64,000 bases of DNA from Streptomyces sp. TBY4 (GCF_024213195.1 NZ_JANAVF010000005.1:410542-474541); one strand, 5' to 3'. Shown: positions 55,708 through 64,000, numbered from the stretch's first letter. Notes: generated from the sequence alone by a model not told the origin. Numbers and translations are program-made.

Positions 55708-56301
55708 ATGCCCGAGAACCCCGACCCCCAGCAGCCGGCCCAGCCGAAGCTCCGGCAGCTCGACGCTCACTCCCTGCGCGGCCTGGCCCACCCGCTGCGC
55801 ATCCGCCTGCTGGGCGACCTGCGCCTGCACGGGCCGGCCACCGCCTCGCAACTCGCGGAGCGGCTCGGGGAATCGAGCGGGGCCACCAGCTACCACCTGC
55901 GCCAGCTCGCCGCGTACGGGTTCGTCGAGGACGCCCCCGAGCACGGCAAGGGCCGTGAGCGCTGGTGGCGGCCCTCTCAGGACGGCACCTCGTTCGACGA
56001 GTCGCTGATCTACGACACCGACCCCACCACGCGCGGCGCCGCGGAGGTCTTCCTGACCGAGATCGCGAAGATCCACGCCCAGGAGCTGGCCACCTGGATG
56101 AGCGACGCCCCCAGCTGGCCCGTGGAGTGGCGCCGGGCCTCCGACCTCAGCGACTTCGCGCTCCAGCTGACCGCCGAGCAGAGCCTCGAACTGGTCCACA
56201 AGATGCACGAATTGGTCAACAGCTACCGCGATCTGCCGCCCACCGAAGGCACGGAGACGGTCCGTTTCCACACGCACGCCTTCCCCCGGCGCGCCCAGTA
56301 G
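55708..56301 (+). CDS. ArsR-type helix-turn-helix regulator
   Basis: 197 aa; winged HTH near the N-terminus (LRGLAHPLRIRLLGDLRLHGPATASQLAERLGESSGATSYHLRQLAAYGFVED), with the ArsR-like pattern but no obvious metal cysteines. C-terminal effector part (TDPTTRGAAEVFLTEIAKIHAQELATWMSD...) is typical of a Streptomyces subfamily linked to MFS genes. It probably controls the following two genes and itself. Likely leaderless. Confidence 0.9.
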   Translation: MPENPDPQQPAQPKLRQLDAHSLRGLAHPLRIRLLGDLRLHGPATASQLAERLGESSGATSYHLRQLAAYGFVEDAPEHGKGRERWWRPSQDGTSFDESLIYDTDPTTRGAAEVFLTEIAKIHAQELATWMSDAPSWPVEWRRASDLSDFALQLTAEQSLELVHKMHELVNSYRDLPPTEGTETVRFHTHAFPRRAQ

Positions 56302-56357
56302 CCCACATCACCCCTTCCTTCGTTTCCTTCGTTTCCTTTCGCAGAAGGAGTCCTGCC

Positions 56358-56603
56358 GTGCACGCCTTCAGCCATGCCGAAATCCACGCCGACACCCACG
56401 CCACCCGCACCGCCGAGGCCGCCGCCTGGCGCCGTGCCCGCGAGGCCGCGCCGCACCTGTGCCGCCACCCCGCCTCCGCCCTGCGCAACCGGGTCGGCGA
56501 GGCCCTGATCAGCGCCGGGATCCGCCTAATCCAGCCCGCCCACCTGCAGGCGCGCATCGTCCGCAACACCCGGATCTCCCGCCCGCACGGGGGCCTCGTG
56601 TGA
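56358..56603 (+). CDS. Small helical protein coupled to the MFS gene
   Basis: 81 aa. His/Ala-rich N-terminus (HAFSHAEIHADTHATRTAEAAAWRRAREAAPHLCRHPASALRNRVGEALISAGIRLIQPAHLQARIVRNTRISR), amphipathic and basic. GTG start with AGAAGGAGTC ~7 nt upstream, a strong site. Ends in GTGTGA overlapping the MFS start by 4 nt, so it is translated with it. Unknown function; may resemble an MFS-associated regulator or chaperone. Confidence 0.75.
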   Translation: MHAFSHAEIHADTHATRTAEAAAWRRAREAAPHLCRHPASALRNRVGEALISAGIRLIQPAHLQARIVRNTRISRPHGGLV

Positions 56604-57883
56604 GCCGTCGCCCTTTCATCGCCGTCCTGCTCGCCAACACCATTTCCATAGCCGGGAGTTCGCTGACCCTCATCGGCGTGCCCTGGTTCGTGCTCCAGAC
56701 CACGGGCAGCGCCGGCCGGGCCGGGATCGTCGCCTTCTGCGCGACCCTGCCCGTCGTGGTGGCCGCCCTCGTCGGGGGCCCGGTCATCGACCGGATCGGC
56801 CGCCGCCGGGTCTCCGCCGTCTCCGACCTGATCTGCGCACTGTCCGTGGGAGCCATCCCGCTGCTGCACTACGCCGGGCTGCTGGAATTCTGGATGCTGT
56901 GCGCGCTGATGGCCGTCGGCGGCCTCGTGCACACGCCCGGACTGACCGCGCGCTACGTCCTCCTCCCCCACCTCGCCGAGCACGCCGGCACCACCGTCGC
57001 CCGTGCCGCCAGCCTCTACGACGCCGTCTCGCGCGGAGCCCGCATGATCGGGGCAGTGCTGGCCGGCGTACTGGTCGGCACGATCGGCGCCGAGTCCGTC
57101 CTGCTCCTCGACGCGGCCACCTTCGGCGCCTCCGCGCTGCTGGTCACCGCGTTCCTGCGCGGGGTACCGGCAGCCGAGCCGCAGCGTGACGCCGCGAAGG
57201 TGTCGTTGACCGGCTACCGGACCGAACTCGCCGAGGGCTGGCGGTTCCTGACCCGGGAGCGGCTGCTCCTGGGCATCACGGTGATGGTGATGATGACCAA
57301 CGGCATCGACCAGGGCTGGTCCTCGGTCCTGCTTCCCGTACACGGCAGCGAGGTCCTCGGCGGGCCCACCGCGCTCGGCCTGATGATCGCCCTCTTCGGC
57401 GGGTTCGCGCTGCTGGGGGCCCTGCTCTACGGAGCCTGGGGCGAGCGGTTCCCCCGTAGGGCCGTCTTCGCCGCGGCCTTCCTGCTGTGCGGGGCCCCGC
57501 GGTACGTGGTCGCCGCCTTCACCGACACCCCGCTGCCGCTCGCGGTGACGATGGCGCTGTCCGGGCTGGGCGCGGGCGTGCTCAACCCGATCCTGACGAC
57601 CGTGATGATGGAGAAGGTCCCCGACGCCCTGCGCAGCCGGGTCGCGGGCGTGACCACGGCCGGCTGCGAGCTGGCGATGCCGCTGGGCGGGCTGGCCGCC
57701 GGCCTGCTGGTCGACGGCTTCGGGGTGACGCAGGCGCTGCTGGTGTTCGGCGGGATCTACTTCCTCGCCACGCTCTCCCCGCTGGTGTTCCCGTCCTGGC
57801 GCACCATGGAGGCGGCCCCTGCGGCCCCCCTGCTCAGCAGGACGGAGCCTGCTCGCCCTTCTGCAGAGCCCGCAGCGCGCTGA
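56600..57883 (+). CDS. MFS transporter (drug/metabolite exporter type)
   Basis: 427 aa, 12 helices, MFS fold: RRPFIAVLLANTISIAGSSLTLIGVPWFVLQTTGSAGRAGIVAF, PVIDRIGRRRVSAVSDL (signature loop), and second half TNGIDQGWSSVLLPV...TMALSGLGAGVLNPILTTVMMEKVPDALRSRVAG. Start GTG inside the preceding stop. Regulator-sORF-MFS layout suggests induced efflux. The end overlaps 50 bp with the convergent Lon-like gene. Confidence 0.9.
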   Translation: MSRRPFIAVLLANTISIAGSSLTLIGVPWFVLQTTGSAGRAGIVAFCATLPVVVAALVGGPVIDRIGRRRVSAVSDLICALSVGAIPLLHYAGLLEFWMLCALMAVGGLVHTPGLTARYVLLPHLAEHAGTTVARAASLYDAVSRGARMIGAVLAGVLVGTIGAESVLLLDAATFGASALLVTAFLRGVPAAEPQRDAAKVSLTGYRTELAEGWRFLTRERLLLGITVMVMMTNGIDQGWSSVLLPVHGSEVLGGPTALGLMIALFGGFALLGALLYGAWGERFPRRAVFAAAFLLCGAPRYVVAAFTDTPLPLAVTMALSGLGAGVLNPILTTVMMEKVPDALRSRVAGVTTAGCELAMPLGGLAAGLLVDGFGVTQALLVFGGIYFLATLSPLVFPSWRTMEAAPAAPLLSRTEPARPSAEPAAR

Positions 57884-58631
57884 CCGCATCCGTCAGCGAG
57901 GTGACGGGGACCAGCCGCAGCCCCTCGGGGAGTTCGGACTTGGCGTCCGAGCACTCCGCCGCCGGTACGAGGAACACGCTCGCGCCGTCGCGCCGCGCGG
58001 CCTGAGTCTTCAGGGCCACCCCGCCGACCGCGCCGACCTCGCCGTCCGCGGTGATGGTGCCCGTACCGGCGATGGTGCTGCCGCCGGTGAGGTCGCCGCC
58101 GCTGCCGTTCCCGTCGAGCTTGTCGACGATGCCGAGGGAGAAGAGCAGTCCGGCGCTCGGACCGCCGACGTCGGCGAGGTTCAGCTCGACCTTCACGTCC
58201 TTCGGGTCCTTGTGGAGGAAGCCCAGGGCGGCCGCGGAGGCCGTCGACTGCGACTTGGTCATCTCCTCCAGGTTGTGCTTCTCGATCTCCTTGTCGCTTC
58301 CGCCCGACGGGTACACCGACTCCCTGGGCATGACCGCCCGGGTGGTGTCGAACCAGTCGCCGACCAGCTCGGGGAGAGTGACGGAGGTGGAGGGGCCGGT
58401 GGCCTGGATGGTGGTCATCCGCAGCTGGCCGGTGGTCTCGCGGGTGGGGGCTCCGGTGATGCTGATGACCTGCTTGCCGTCACGGGAGCCGAGCACGTCG
58501 GCCGTGAGGCCCGGCTGCGCGATCACGAAGGGCAGCGGGGCGAGGGCCGCGACGGCGAACAGCGCGAGCACGGGCACGGCGCAGACGGCGAGGGCGGCGG
58601 GACGCGGCAGACGTGTGAGGCGAGAGAGCAC
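57834..58631 (-). CDS. Lon-like (S16) membrane protease
   Basis: 265 aa. Signal/anchor helix at the N-terminus (PAALAVCAVPVLALFAVAALAPLPFVIA). Lon proteolytic domain: catalytic serine in VGGPSAGLLFSLGIVDKL and lysine in ALKTQAARRDGASVFLVP, with GTGTITADGEVGAVGG between. ATP-independent membrane-anchored Lon-like proteases with secreted face; substrate unknown. Its 3' end overlaps the MFS end by 50 bp on the opposite strand. Confidence 0.88.
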   Translation of the reverse strand: MLSRLTRLPRPAALAVCAVPVLALFAVAALAPLPFVIAQPGLTADVLGSRDGKQVISITGAPTRETTGQLRMTTIQATGPSTSVTLPELVGDWFDTTRAVMPRESVYPSGGSDKEIEKHNLEEMTKSQSTASAAALGFLHKDPKDVKVELNLADVGGPSAGLLFSLGIVDKLDGNGSGGDLTGGSTIAGTGTITADGEVGAVGGVALKTQAARRDGASVFLVPAAECSDAKSELPEGLRLVPVTSLTDAVSALRALQKGEQAPSC

Positions 58632-58729
58632 CGGGCCAATCTAGCGCGGGTGCCCCCGAACGGGTCGAGCCGCGCCCCCGGCGGTCGGGGGCGCGGCTCG
58701 GTGTCCTGCTCGATGTCGTGCTGCGCTGC

Positions 58730-59371
58730 TCAGCGCAGCGCGTCGGCCACCTCTCGGGCGGCGTCCACCACGCGCGGGCCGACCCGCTCGGGCACGGCGT
58801 CGGCCAGCATGACGACGCCCACGCTGCCCTCCAGCCCGGTGATGCCCACGAGGGGCGCGGCGGCGCCGCTGGCGCCCGCTTCGAGCTCCCCGTGGGTAAG
58901 CGTGTACCCGGGCTCGATGAGCGTGCCCTGACGGGCGGCCAGGATGGCCCGGCCGGCCGCCCCGCGGTCCAGCGGATGGCGGAAGCCGGGGCGGTAAGCC
59001 ACGTGGTAGTCGGTCCAGGTCGGTTCGACGACCGCGACGGCGAGCGCTTCGGTTCCGTCCACGAGGGTCAGGTGCGCGGTGGCGCCTATGTCCTCGGCGA
59101 GGGAGCGCAGCGCCGGCAGTGCCGCCTCGCGCACCAGCGGGTGCACCTGGCGGCCCAGGCGCAGCACGCCGAGCCCGACGCGGGCGCGGCCGCCGAGGTC
59201 GCGGCGGACCAGGGCGTGCTGTTCGAGGGTGGCCAGGAGGCGGTAGACCACGGTGCGGTTCACACCGAGGCGGTTGGAGAGCTCGGTGACGGTCAGACCG
59301 TGGTCGGTGTCGGCGAGCAGTTTGAGAACTCGGAGTCCTCGGTCGAGAGTCTGGGAGGTTTCCGCGGTCAC
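58730..59371 (-). CDS. IclR-family transcriptional regulator
   Basis: 213 aa. Winged HTH (LRVLKLLADTDHGLTVTELSNRLGVNRTVVYRLLATLEQHALVRRD) then an IclR effector domain (EALAVAVVEPTWTDYHVAYRPGFRHPLDRGAAGRAILAARQ). GTG at 59371 with GAGGGAGAGG 4 nt upstream; this start fits the conserved HTH position. No target operon is adjacent. Confidence 0.9.
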   Translation of the reverse strand: MTAETSQTLDRGLRVLKLLADTDHGLTVTELSNRLGVNRTVVYRLLATLEQHALVRRDLGGRARVGLGVLRLGRQVHPLVREAALPALRSLAEDIGATAHLTLVDGTEALAVAVVEPTWTDYHVAYRPGFRHPLDRGAAGRAILAARQGTLIEPGYTLTHGELEAGASGAAAPLVGITGLEGSVGVVMLADAVPERVGPRVVDAAREVADALR

Positions 59372-59776
59372 GACGCCTCTCCCTCTTTCGGTGGGCGGCG
59401 GTGACTCTCTGGGGAGCGCGCCGCCGGTCCCTCGGCGACGCACGGAGAGGCCGCCGGTAGCGGCCATGGCACCGGCTGCGCTCCCGCAGCGGCGCTGCCA
59501 CGGGGCGTTCGATGCGGGGACACTAGCGAGCGGGTCCGCTCAGCGGAAGGGCTCGTCCAGAATCCGGGCGCCTACTGCCGTTTTATGCCGGTTGAAAACG
59601 CGCATCGCTGTCAATTCGTGACCTACGGCCCCCGGCCGCGACGCGCTCCCCCACCTCTGCCCCGAACGCCCCCGCAGGGCCTCCCACCACGGATCCGGCG
59701 CCCCCGCCACGAGGCCCCGGCGGGGCGTGGACCGTACGAATCTCCGCGCGCCCCGCGCTCCGCATTCCGTAGGAAA
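59372..59776. other. IclR promoter region, no gene
   Basis: Contains TTGACA (minus strand, 59609-59614) and an inverted repeat GTTGAAAACGCGCATCGCTGTCAAT around it, possibly the iclR promoter/operator. GC-rich spacers elsewhere; no credible frame. Confidence 0.5.
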
Positions 59777-61561
59777 TCACCGCATCCGGGTGGCCCACTC
59801 CTGGACCTTCTTGATCCGCTCGCGCAGCTGTCCCGCCGTGGCCTCCGCGCTCGGCGGTCCGCCGCACACGCGGCGCAGTTCGGTGTGCAGGACCCCGTGC
59901 GGTTTGCCGCTCTGGTGGACGTAGGCGCCCACCATCGTGTTGAGCGACTTCCGCAGCTCCAGCAGCTCCTTGTGGGAGACCACCGGCCGCCGGTCGGCGG
60001 GCAGCTCCAGCAGGTCGGCCTCCGAGTCCGGCTTGCGCTTGCTGTGCGCGATCTGCCGCGACTGCCGCTTCTGGAGCAGCATCTGCACCTGGTCGGGCTC
60101 CAGCAGCCCGGGGATGCCGAGGTAGTCCTGCTCCTCCTCGCTGCCCGGGTGCGCCTGCATGCCGAACTCGGCGCCGTCGTACAGCACCCGGTCGAAGACG
60201 GCGTCGGACTCCAGAGCCTCGAAGGACATCTGCTCCTCGTCGCCGGTGTCCTCGTCCTCCTGCTTGTTCGCCTCCTCCATCTCCTTCTCGGAGTCGGCGT
60301 ACGGGTCCTCCTCGCCCTGCTTCTTCGGCTTGTCGAGGACGTGGTCGCGCTCGACCTCCATCTCGTTGGCGAAGCCGAGCAGGTAGGGGATGGTCGGCAG
60401 GAACACCGAGGCCGTCTCGCCGCGCCGGCGCGAGCGCACGAAGCGCCCGACGGCCTGCGCGAAGAACAGCGGGGTCGAGATGGTGGTGGCGTAGACGCCC
60501 ACCGCCAGCCGCGGCACGTCGACGCCCTCGGACACCATGCGGACGGCGACCATCCACCGGTCGTTGCTCGCGGCGAACTCGTCGATCCGCTTCGAGGCGC
60601 CCGTGTCGTCGGACAGGACGACGGTGGCCTTGGTCCCCGTGATCTCCCGGATCAGCTTGGCGTAGGCGCGCGCGGAATCCTGGTCGGCGGCGATGACCAG
60701 CCCGCCCGCGTCCGGGATGCCCTTCCTGACCTCGGTCAGCCGCTGGTCGGCGGCGCGCAGCACGTTCGGCATCCAGTCGCCGCGCGCGTCGAGCGCCGTG
60801 CGCCAGGCCTGCGAGATGGCGTCCTTGGTCATCGGCTCGCCGAGGCGCGCGGCGATCTCGTCGCCCGCCTTGGTGCGCCAGCGCATGTTGCCGCTGTAGG
60901 AGAGGAAGATGACGGGCCGCACGACCCCGTCGCCGAGCGCGTTCCCGTAGCCGTACGTGTAGTCGGCGGAGGACCGCCGGATCCCGTCGTTCCCCTCCTC
61001 ATAAGCCACGAAGGGAATGGGATTCGTATCGGACCGGAAGGGCGTACCGGTGAGGGCGAGCCGCCGGGTCGCCGGGTCGAAGGCCTCGAGGCAGGCCTCG
61101 CCCCACGACTTGGAGTCACCGGCATGGTGAATCTCATCAAGAATGACAAGGGTCTTGCGCTGCTCGCACCGGTTGCGGTGCAGCATCGGGCGCACGCCCA
61201 CACCCGCGTACGTGACGGCGACCCCGTGGTACTCCTTGCTGAGCGGGCCGGCGGAGTAGTCCGGGTCCAGCCGGATCCCTATCCGGGCGGCGGCTTCCGC
61301 CCACTGCTTCTTCAGGTGCTCGGTGGGCGCGACGACGGTCACCTGCTGCACCACGTGGTGGTGCAGCAGCCAGGACGCGAGGGTCAGCGCGAAGGTGGTC
61401 TTGCCGGCGCCGGGGGTGGCGACGGCGAGGAAGTCGCGCGGCTGGGTCTCCAGGTACCGGTCCAGCGCACCCTGCTGCCAAGCTCGCAGGGCGCTGGCGG
61501 TACCCCACGGCGCGCGGCCGGGGAAGGCGGGTGAGAGGTGGTGGGAGGCGGTAGTAGTCAC
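59777..61561 (-). CDS. DEAD/DEAH-box helicase
   Basis: 594 aa SF2 helicase. Walker A ATPGAGKTTFALTLA; motif II ILDEIHHAGD; SAT-like TGTPFR in motif III; C-terminal motifs QAVGRFVRSRRRGE. A Glu/Lys-rich insert (DEDTGDEEQMSFEALESD) precedes a basic end. GTG at 61561 (TVTTTASHHLSPAF) is chosen by family recollection; ATG at 61591 is a longer alternative. It may act in DNA or RNA repair; not a known restriction component. Confidence 0.88.
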   Translation of the reverse strand: MTTTASHHLSPAFPGRAPWGTASALRAWQQGALDRYLETQPRDFLAVATPGAGKTTFALTLASWLLHHHVVQQVTVVAPTEHLKKQWAEAAARIGIRLDPDYSAGPLSKEYHGVAVTYAGVGVRPMLHRNRCEQRKTLVILDEIHHAGDSKSWGEACLEAFDPATRRLALTGTPFRSDTNPIPFVAYEEGNDGIRRSSADYTYGYGNALGDGVVRPVIFLSYSGNMRWRTKAGDEIAARLGEPMTKDAISQAWRTALDARGDWMPNVLRAADQRLTEVRKGIPDAGGLVIAADQDSARAYAKLIREITGTKATVVLSDDTGASKRIDEFAASNDRWMVAVRMVSEGVDVPRLAVGVYATTISTPLFFAQAVGRFVRSRRRGETASVFLPTIPYLLGFANEMEVERDHVLDKPKKQGEEDPYADSEKEMEEANKQEDEDTGDEEQMSFEALESDAVFDRVLYDGAEFGMQAHPGSEEEQDYLGIPGLLEPDQVQMLLQKRQSRQIAHSKRKPDSEADLLELPADRRPVVSHKELLELRKSLNTMVGAYVHQSGKPHGVLHTELRRVCGGPPSAEATAGQLRERIKKVQEWATRMR

Positions 61562-61741
61562 GGTCTCCGGTTCGGGCTCTCGGCGGCGCATCCGATCCGG
61601 TCCGGGCGTGCGATCCGGGCATCGGTACGGGTACGGCCGGCGGTACGGGCAGTCGTACGTAGGACAACCGGGCCACCTTACCGGCCCGGGCCCGCCCCCC
61701 GCGGAGGGACAGGCCCGTGACCTCGGCGCGTGCGGCGAGCG

Positions 61742-62197
61742 TCACATTCGCGGGTCCAGCGCGCGCAGCCGCTCCGCGATCCGCCCGATGTCCGCCTCGT
61801 TCCCCGCCGCGACGTCGATGACCAGGTCGTACGCGGAGTCCTGGTCGGCGTCGCCGAGATCGACCCCGTTGAGGGCGAGGAAGGTGGCGGCGGCGAGCCA
61901 GGCCGTGCGCTTGTTCCCGTCGACGAGGGGGTGGTTCGTCGCGATCCCGTGCAGCAGGGCCGCAGCCTGCTCGTAGGTGTCCTCGTAGGCCGAGGCCCCG
62001 AACATCCGCGCCCGCGGCCGGTGCACCGCGGACTCCAGCAGTCCGGGGGCCCGCAGCTCGACGGACTGCTCCTGAGCGAGACAGGCATACCGCGCGAGCC
62101 CGAGCACCTCCGCGAGGGTCAGGTACCTGACGCCCCGCCCGCTGCCCCCTGCCTGCTCTGCCTGCCCTGCCTGCCCCGTGTGCTGTCCGGTGCTCAT
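61742..62197 (-). CDS. doc: Doc/Fic-like toxin
   Basis: 151 aa. Fic core HPLVDGNKRTAW at 89-100 (H89; GNKR motif of Doc type). Doc toxins phosphorylate EF-Tu and stop translation, unlike AMPylating Fic with GNGR. Start ATG overlaps the antitoxin stop (ATGA), typical of TA operons. A cognate kinase-type activity is inferred; the conserved residues are intact. Confidence 0.9.
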   Translation of the reverse strand: MSTGQHTGQAGQAEQAGGSGRGVRYLTLAEVLGLARYACLAQEQSVELRAPGLLESAVHRPRARMFGASAYEDTYEQAAALLHGIATNHPLVDGNKRTAWLAAATFLALNGVDLGDADQDSAYDLVIDVAAGNEADIGRIAERLRALDPRM

Positions 62198-62394
62198 TCC
62201 CCGAGCCTCCGCAGCAGCCCCGCGTGCCGGCCGGCGAGTCGCGCGGCCTCGCTCCCGGCGCGCTCGCGCTCCCCGCGCACCCAGGCCCGTACGGCCGCCA
62301 GCGCGGCGTCCTCGACGCTCTGCCCCGTGGCATCGGCGAGATCGGCCAACTCCGCCAGCTCCTGCTCGGGCAGCCCGATGATCAGCTCGTTCAT
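62194..62394 (-). CDS. Antitoxin of the Doc pair (RHH-like)
   Basis: 66 aa, acidic and helical with a beta N-terminus (MNELIIGLPEQELAELADLADATGQSVEDAALAAVRAWVRGERERAG), a ribbon-helix-helix-like antitoxin rather than Phd. Overlaps the toxin start by 4 nt. It should neutralise the downstream Doc toxin and repress the operon. Confidence 0.82.
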   Translation of the reverse strand: MNELIIGLPEQELAELADLADATGQSVEDAALAAVRAWVRGERERAGSEAARLAGRHAGLLRRLGE

Positions 62395-62462
62395 CCCCGG
62401 ATGCTACGGCCGCCGCCCCGGCGGCTGCGCCCCGTTTTCGCAGGGCCCGTACCCTCGGGTCC

Positions 62463-62930
62463 GTGCCCCGCAGCCCGAGGAAAACCCGCCGACTGCTCGC
62501 CGACGGGCGCGCGTACGCGTGGACGGTGCGCCACGGCCACCGCAAGGACGACACGGGCCGGCCCGTGGACTGCCGCCAGACACTCACCCTGTACCCGCAG
62601 CCCGCCGGCGCCGGCGGAGCGCTGCGCATCGTCTTCGCCGCCGGGCCGGGCCGTTACGTCCCGGGCGGGGCCCCCTTCGGCTCCGGGGACGTGGGCCTCG
62701 TCCGGGGCGCGGACCTCAATCTGCACGAGCCGGGCGCCGTACGGGCCCTGCTCGACGCGGCCCTGGCCCAGGGCTGGGACCCGGAGTCACGGCAGCCGGC
62801 GGAGGTCGACGGCTGGCCCCTGCTGGAGGCGGCGGCAGCCGCGCAGACCGCGGCCAAGGCCACCACCGCTCGCGCGGACCACCGAGTCCCCGACGCGGCG
62901 GAGTCACGGCACCGGGCGGCGCGGCCCTGA
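62463..62930 (+). CDS. Conserved hypothetical protein
   Basis: 155 aa. Beta-rich start (RRLLADGRAYAWTVRHGHRKDDTGRPVDCRQTLTLYPQPAG), then GGALRIVFAAGPGRYVPGGAPFGSGDVGLVRGADLNLHEPGAVRALLDAALAQGWDPESRQPAEVDGWPLLE, and an Ala-rich C-terminus. GTG start, no ribosome site (perhaps leaderless). Divergent from the TA pair (68 bp). Family not recognised. Confidence 0.7.
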   Translation: MPRSPRKTRRLLADGRAYAWTVRHGHRKDDTGRPVDCRQTLTLYPQPAGAGGALRIVFAAGPGRYVPGGAPFGSGDVGLVRGADLNLHEPGAVRALLDAALAQGWDPESRQPAEVDGWPLLEAAAAAQTAAKATTARADHRVPDAAESRHRAARP

Positions 62931-63471
62931 CCTTCATGCGGGCCCCGCCGGGCTTCCCGCAATTGCCCGGGCTGCATCCCATCCCCACCGATGCAGGACC
63001 CGAAGACGCCGGGGCTCGGCAGCCTGACGGTCCGGAGGCCAGGGGCCGAGGGCCCCGCGGCCTGGCGGCCCGTGGGTCCGGCGGTCCGAAGGCCCAGCGG
63101 CCCGGCGGCCCGGGGTCCGAAGGCCCGGCGGCCCGGGGTCCGAAGGCCCGGCGGCCCGGCGGCCCGGCGGCCCGGCGGTCCGGCGGTCCGGCGGTCCGGC
63201 GGTCCGGCGGTCCGGCGGTCCGGCGGTGCGAGGGTCCGGCGGTGCGAGGGCCCAGCGGCCTGGCGGTCCGGGGGTCCGGCGGCCTGGCGGCCCGGCGGTC
63301 CGAAGGCCCAGCGGCCCGGCGGTCCGGCAGCCGGGCGGTCCGGGGGTCCGGCAGCCCGAAGGCCCAACGGCCCAGGGGTCCGGCGGACCGAGGGCCCAGC
63401 GACCTGGCAGTCCGGCAGTCCGGCAGTCCGGCAGTCCGGCAGTCCGGCAGTCCGGCAGTCCGGCAGTCCGG
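62931..63471. repeat. 8-bp tandem repeat tract, no gene
   Basis: From ~63041 to ~63473 the plus strand is a degenerate tandem array of an 8-bp word GGTCCGGC with variants AGTCCGGC, GGCCCGGC and GGTCCGAA. Uninterrupted blocks lie at ~63176-63226 and ~63413-63473 (GGCAGTCC x7). It abuts the stop of the MFS gene at 63472. Long open frames occur by repeat phase in several frames, so I do not call a gene. Confidence 0.8.
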
Positions 63472-64000
63472 TCAAGCCTTTACGGTGTCCTCCGCCCCGG
63501 CCCCCGCTCCGGTTCCCGCTCCCGTTCCTGCCCCGGCCGCGGCCACCGCTCCGCCGCCCTCCCCCGCCGTCGGCCCGGTCCGGCCGGGCCCCCGCCCGGT
63601 CCGGCCGGGCCCCCGCCAGGCTCCCGGGACGAGGTCCAGCCGGGTGGCGACCCATGCCCCCACCAGCGCCACGCAGGCCATCGGCAGGAACACCACCAGG
63701 AAGGCACCGGGGTGCGAAGCACCGGCACCCTCCGCCGCGGAGTGCGCCGCACCCACCGCTCCCCCGCCCAGCGCAGCGAACGCCGCACCGCCCGCAGCGA
63801 GCAGCACCACGTTCGCCAGCGCGTCCGAGATCTGCAGCGAGGCGGAGTTCGCGCCCGCTTCCTCCGGCGCCGACAGCTTCAGCAGCAGCACGCTCGTGGA
63901 GCCGATGACGAGCCCCATCCCCAGGCACCCCACCGCCCACACCAGCGCCAGGGTCCACACCGGCACCCGCTCCACGAGCACCGCCGGCACCCCGGCGATG
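63472..64000 (-). CDS. MFS transporter, C-terminal part (cut by window end)
   Basis: At least 176 residues of the C-terminal half of an MFS transporter; the gene continues beyond the window. Helices VWTLALVWAVGCLGMGLVIGSTSVLLL, ALANVVLLAAGGAAFAAL and GAFLVVFLPMACVALVGAWVATRLDL are visible; the 40-residue tail is Gly/Ala/Pro-rich. The last sense codons sit in the repeat. Confidence 0.75.
   Translation of the reverse strand, partial: IAGVPAVLVERVPVWTLALVWAVGCLGMGLVIGSTSVLLLKLSAPEEAGANSASLQISDALANVVLLAAGGAAFAALGGGAVGAAHSAAEGAGASHPGAFLVVFLPMACVALVGAWVATRLDLVPGAWRGPGRTGRGPGRTGPTAGEGGGAVAAAGAGTGAGTGAGAGAEDTVKA

Overview
The window is a piece of a high-GC actinobacterial chromosome, almost certainly Streptomyces. 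The evidence is the very strong GC bias at third codon positions, frequent GTG starts, an SsgA-like sporulation protein, DasR-type operators in front of GlcNAc phosphotransferase genes, a class E sortase, and DUF3618/DUF2017/DUF445 proteins. From memory, the order nagF-nagE1-nagE2, cysM-cysO-mec, permease, DUF2017-clpS, pncB, M6 protease, ssgG, FAD oxidase, TPR protein, hppD, Lrp regulator resembles the core region around SCO2905-SCO2928 of S. coelicolor. No integrase, transposase, CRISPR array or rRNA was seen.

Layout. 0-9 kb: GC-rich repeats, a ROK regulator divergent from a Gfo/Idh/MocA oxidoreductase, a FAH-family hydrolase, a short YidC-like insertase with a DUF6412 membrane protein, a sodium:solute symporter with its DUF3311 partner, a class E sortase and a SEC-C protein. 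9-12.7 kb: an orphan Vsr-type nuclease, an AbiEi/DUF559-like protein, about 1.2 kb of low-complexity repeats without a credible gene, and a GNAT acetyltransferase. 12.7-21 kb: small membrane proteins, DUF445, DUF1707, a three-gene ABC-2 exporter and a class A penicillin-binding protein. 21-26.7 kb: a SugE/Gdx guanidinium exporter behind a guanidine-III riboswitch, a GroES-like protein, Bcp peroxiredoxin, two tandem paralogous HNH proteins, tRNA-Leu(UAG), RdgB, a lipoprotein and RNase PH.

26.4-30 kb is a GlcNAc PTS locus (one IIB, two IIC) with DasR-type (dre) sites. 30-36 kb holds an MBL-fold hydrolase, PemK-like and DUF488 proteins, and the CysM/CysO/Mec route to cysteine with a probable Cys-rich leader peptide in front, followed by an amino-acid permease. 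36-39.5 kb holds DUF2017-ClpS and an NAD salvage pair (pncB, pncA). 39.6-52 kb holds a secreted M6 protease, two RDD proteins (one with a huge low-complexity domain), ssgG, a GlcD-like FAD oxidase, a TPR protein, and hppD with a divergent Lrp regulator. 51.8-55.6 kb is an OpuC-type compatible-solute ABC operon. 55.7-64 kb holds an HTH regulator with an 81-aa protein and an MFS exporter, a Lon-like PDZ-type protease, an IclR regulator, a DEAD-type helicase, a Doc toxin-antitoxin pair, a hypothetical gene, an 8-bp tandem repeat tract and the end of another MFS gene.

The most rewarding observations are the guanidine-III riboswitch with an enlarged hairpin in front of sugE, the 35-aa leader peptide plus hairpin in front of cysO-cysM, the paired dre sites at the PTS genes, the perfect operators at pncB/clpS and upstream of the permease, the orphan Vsr and the tandem HNH pair, and the unusual density of short tandem repeats in intergenic DNA.
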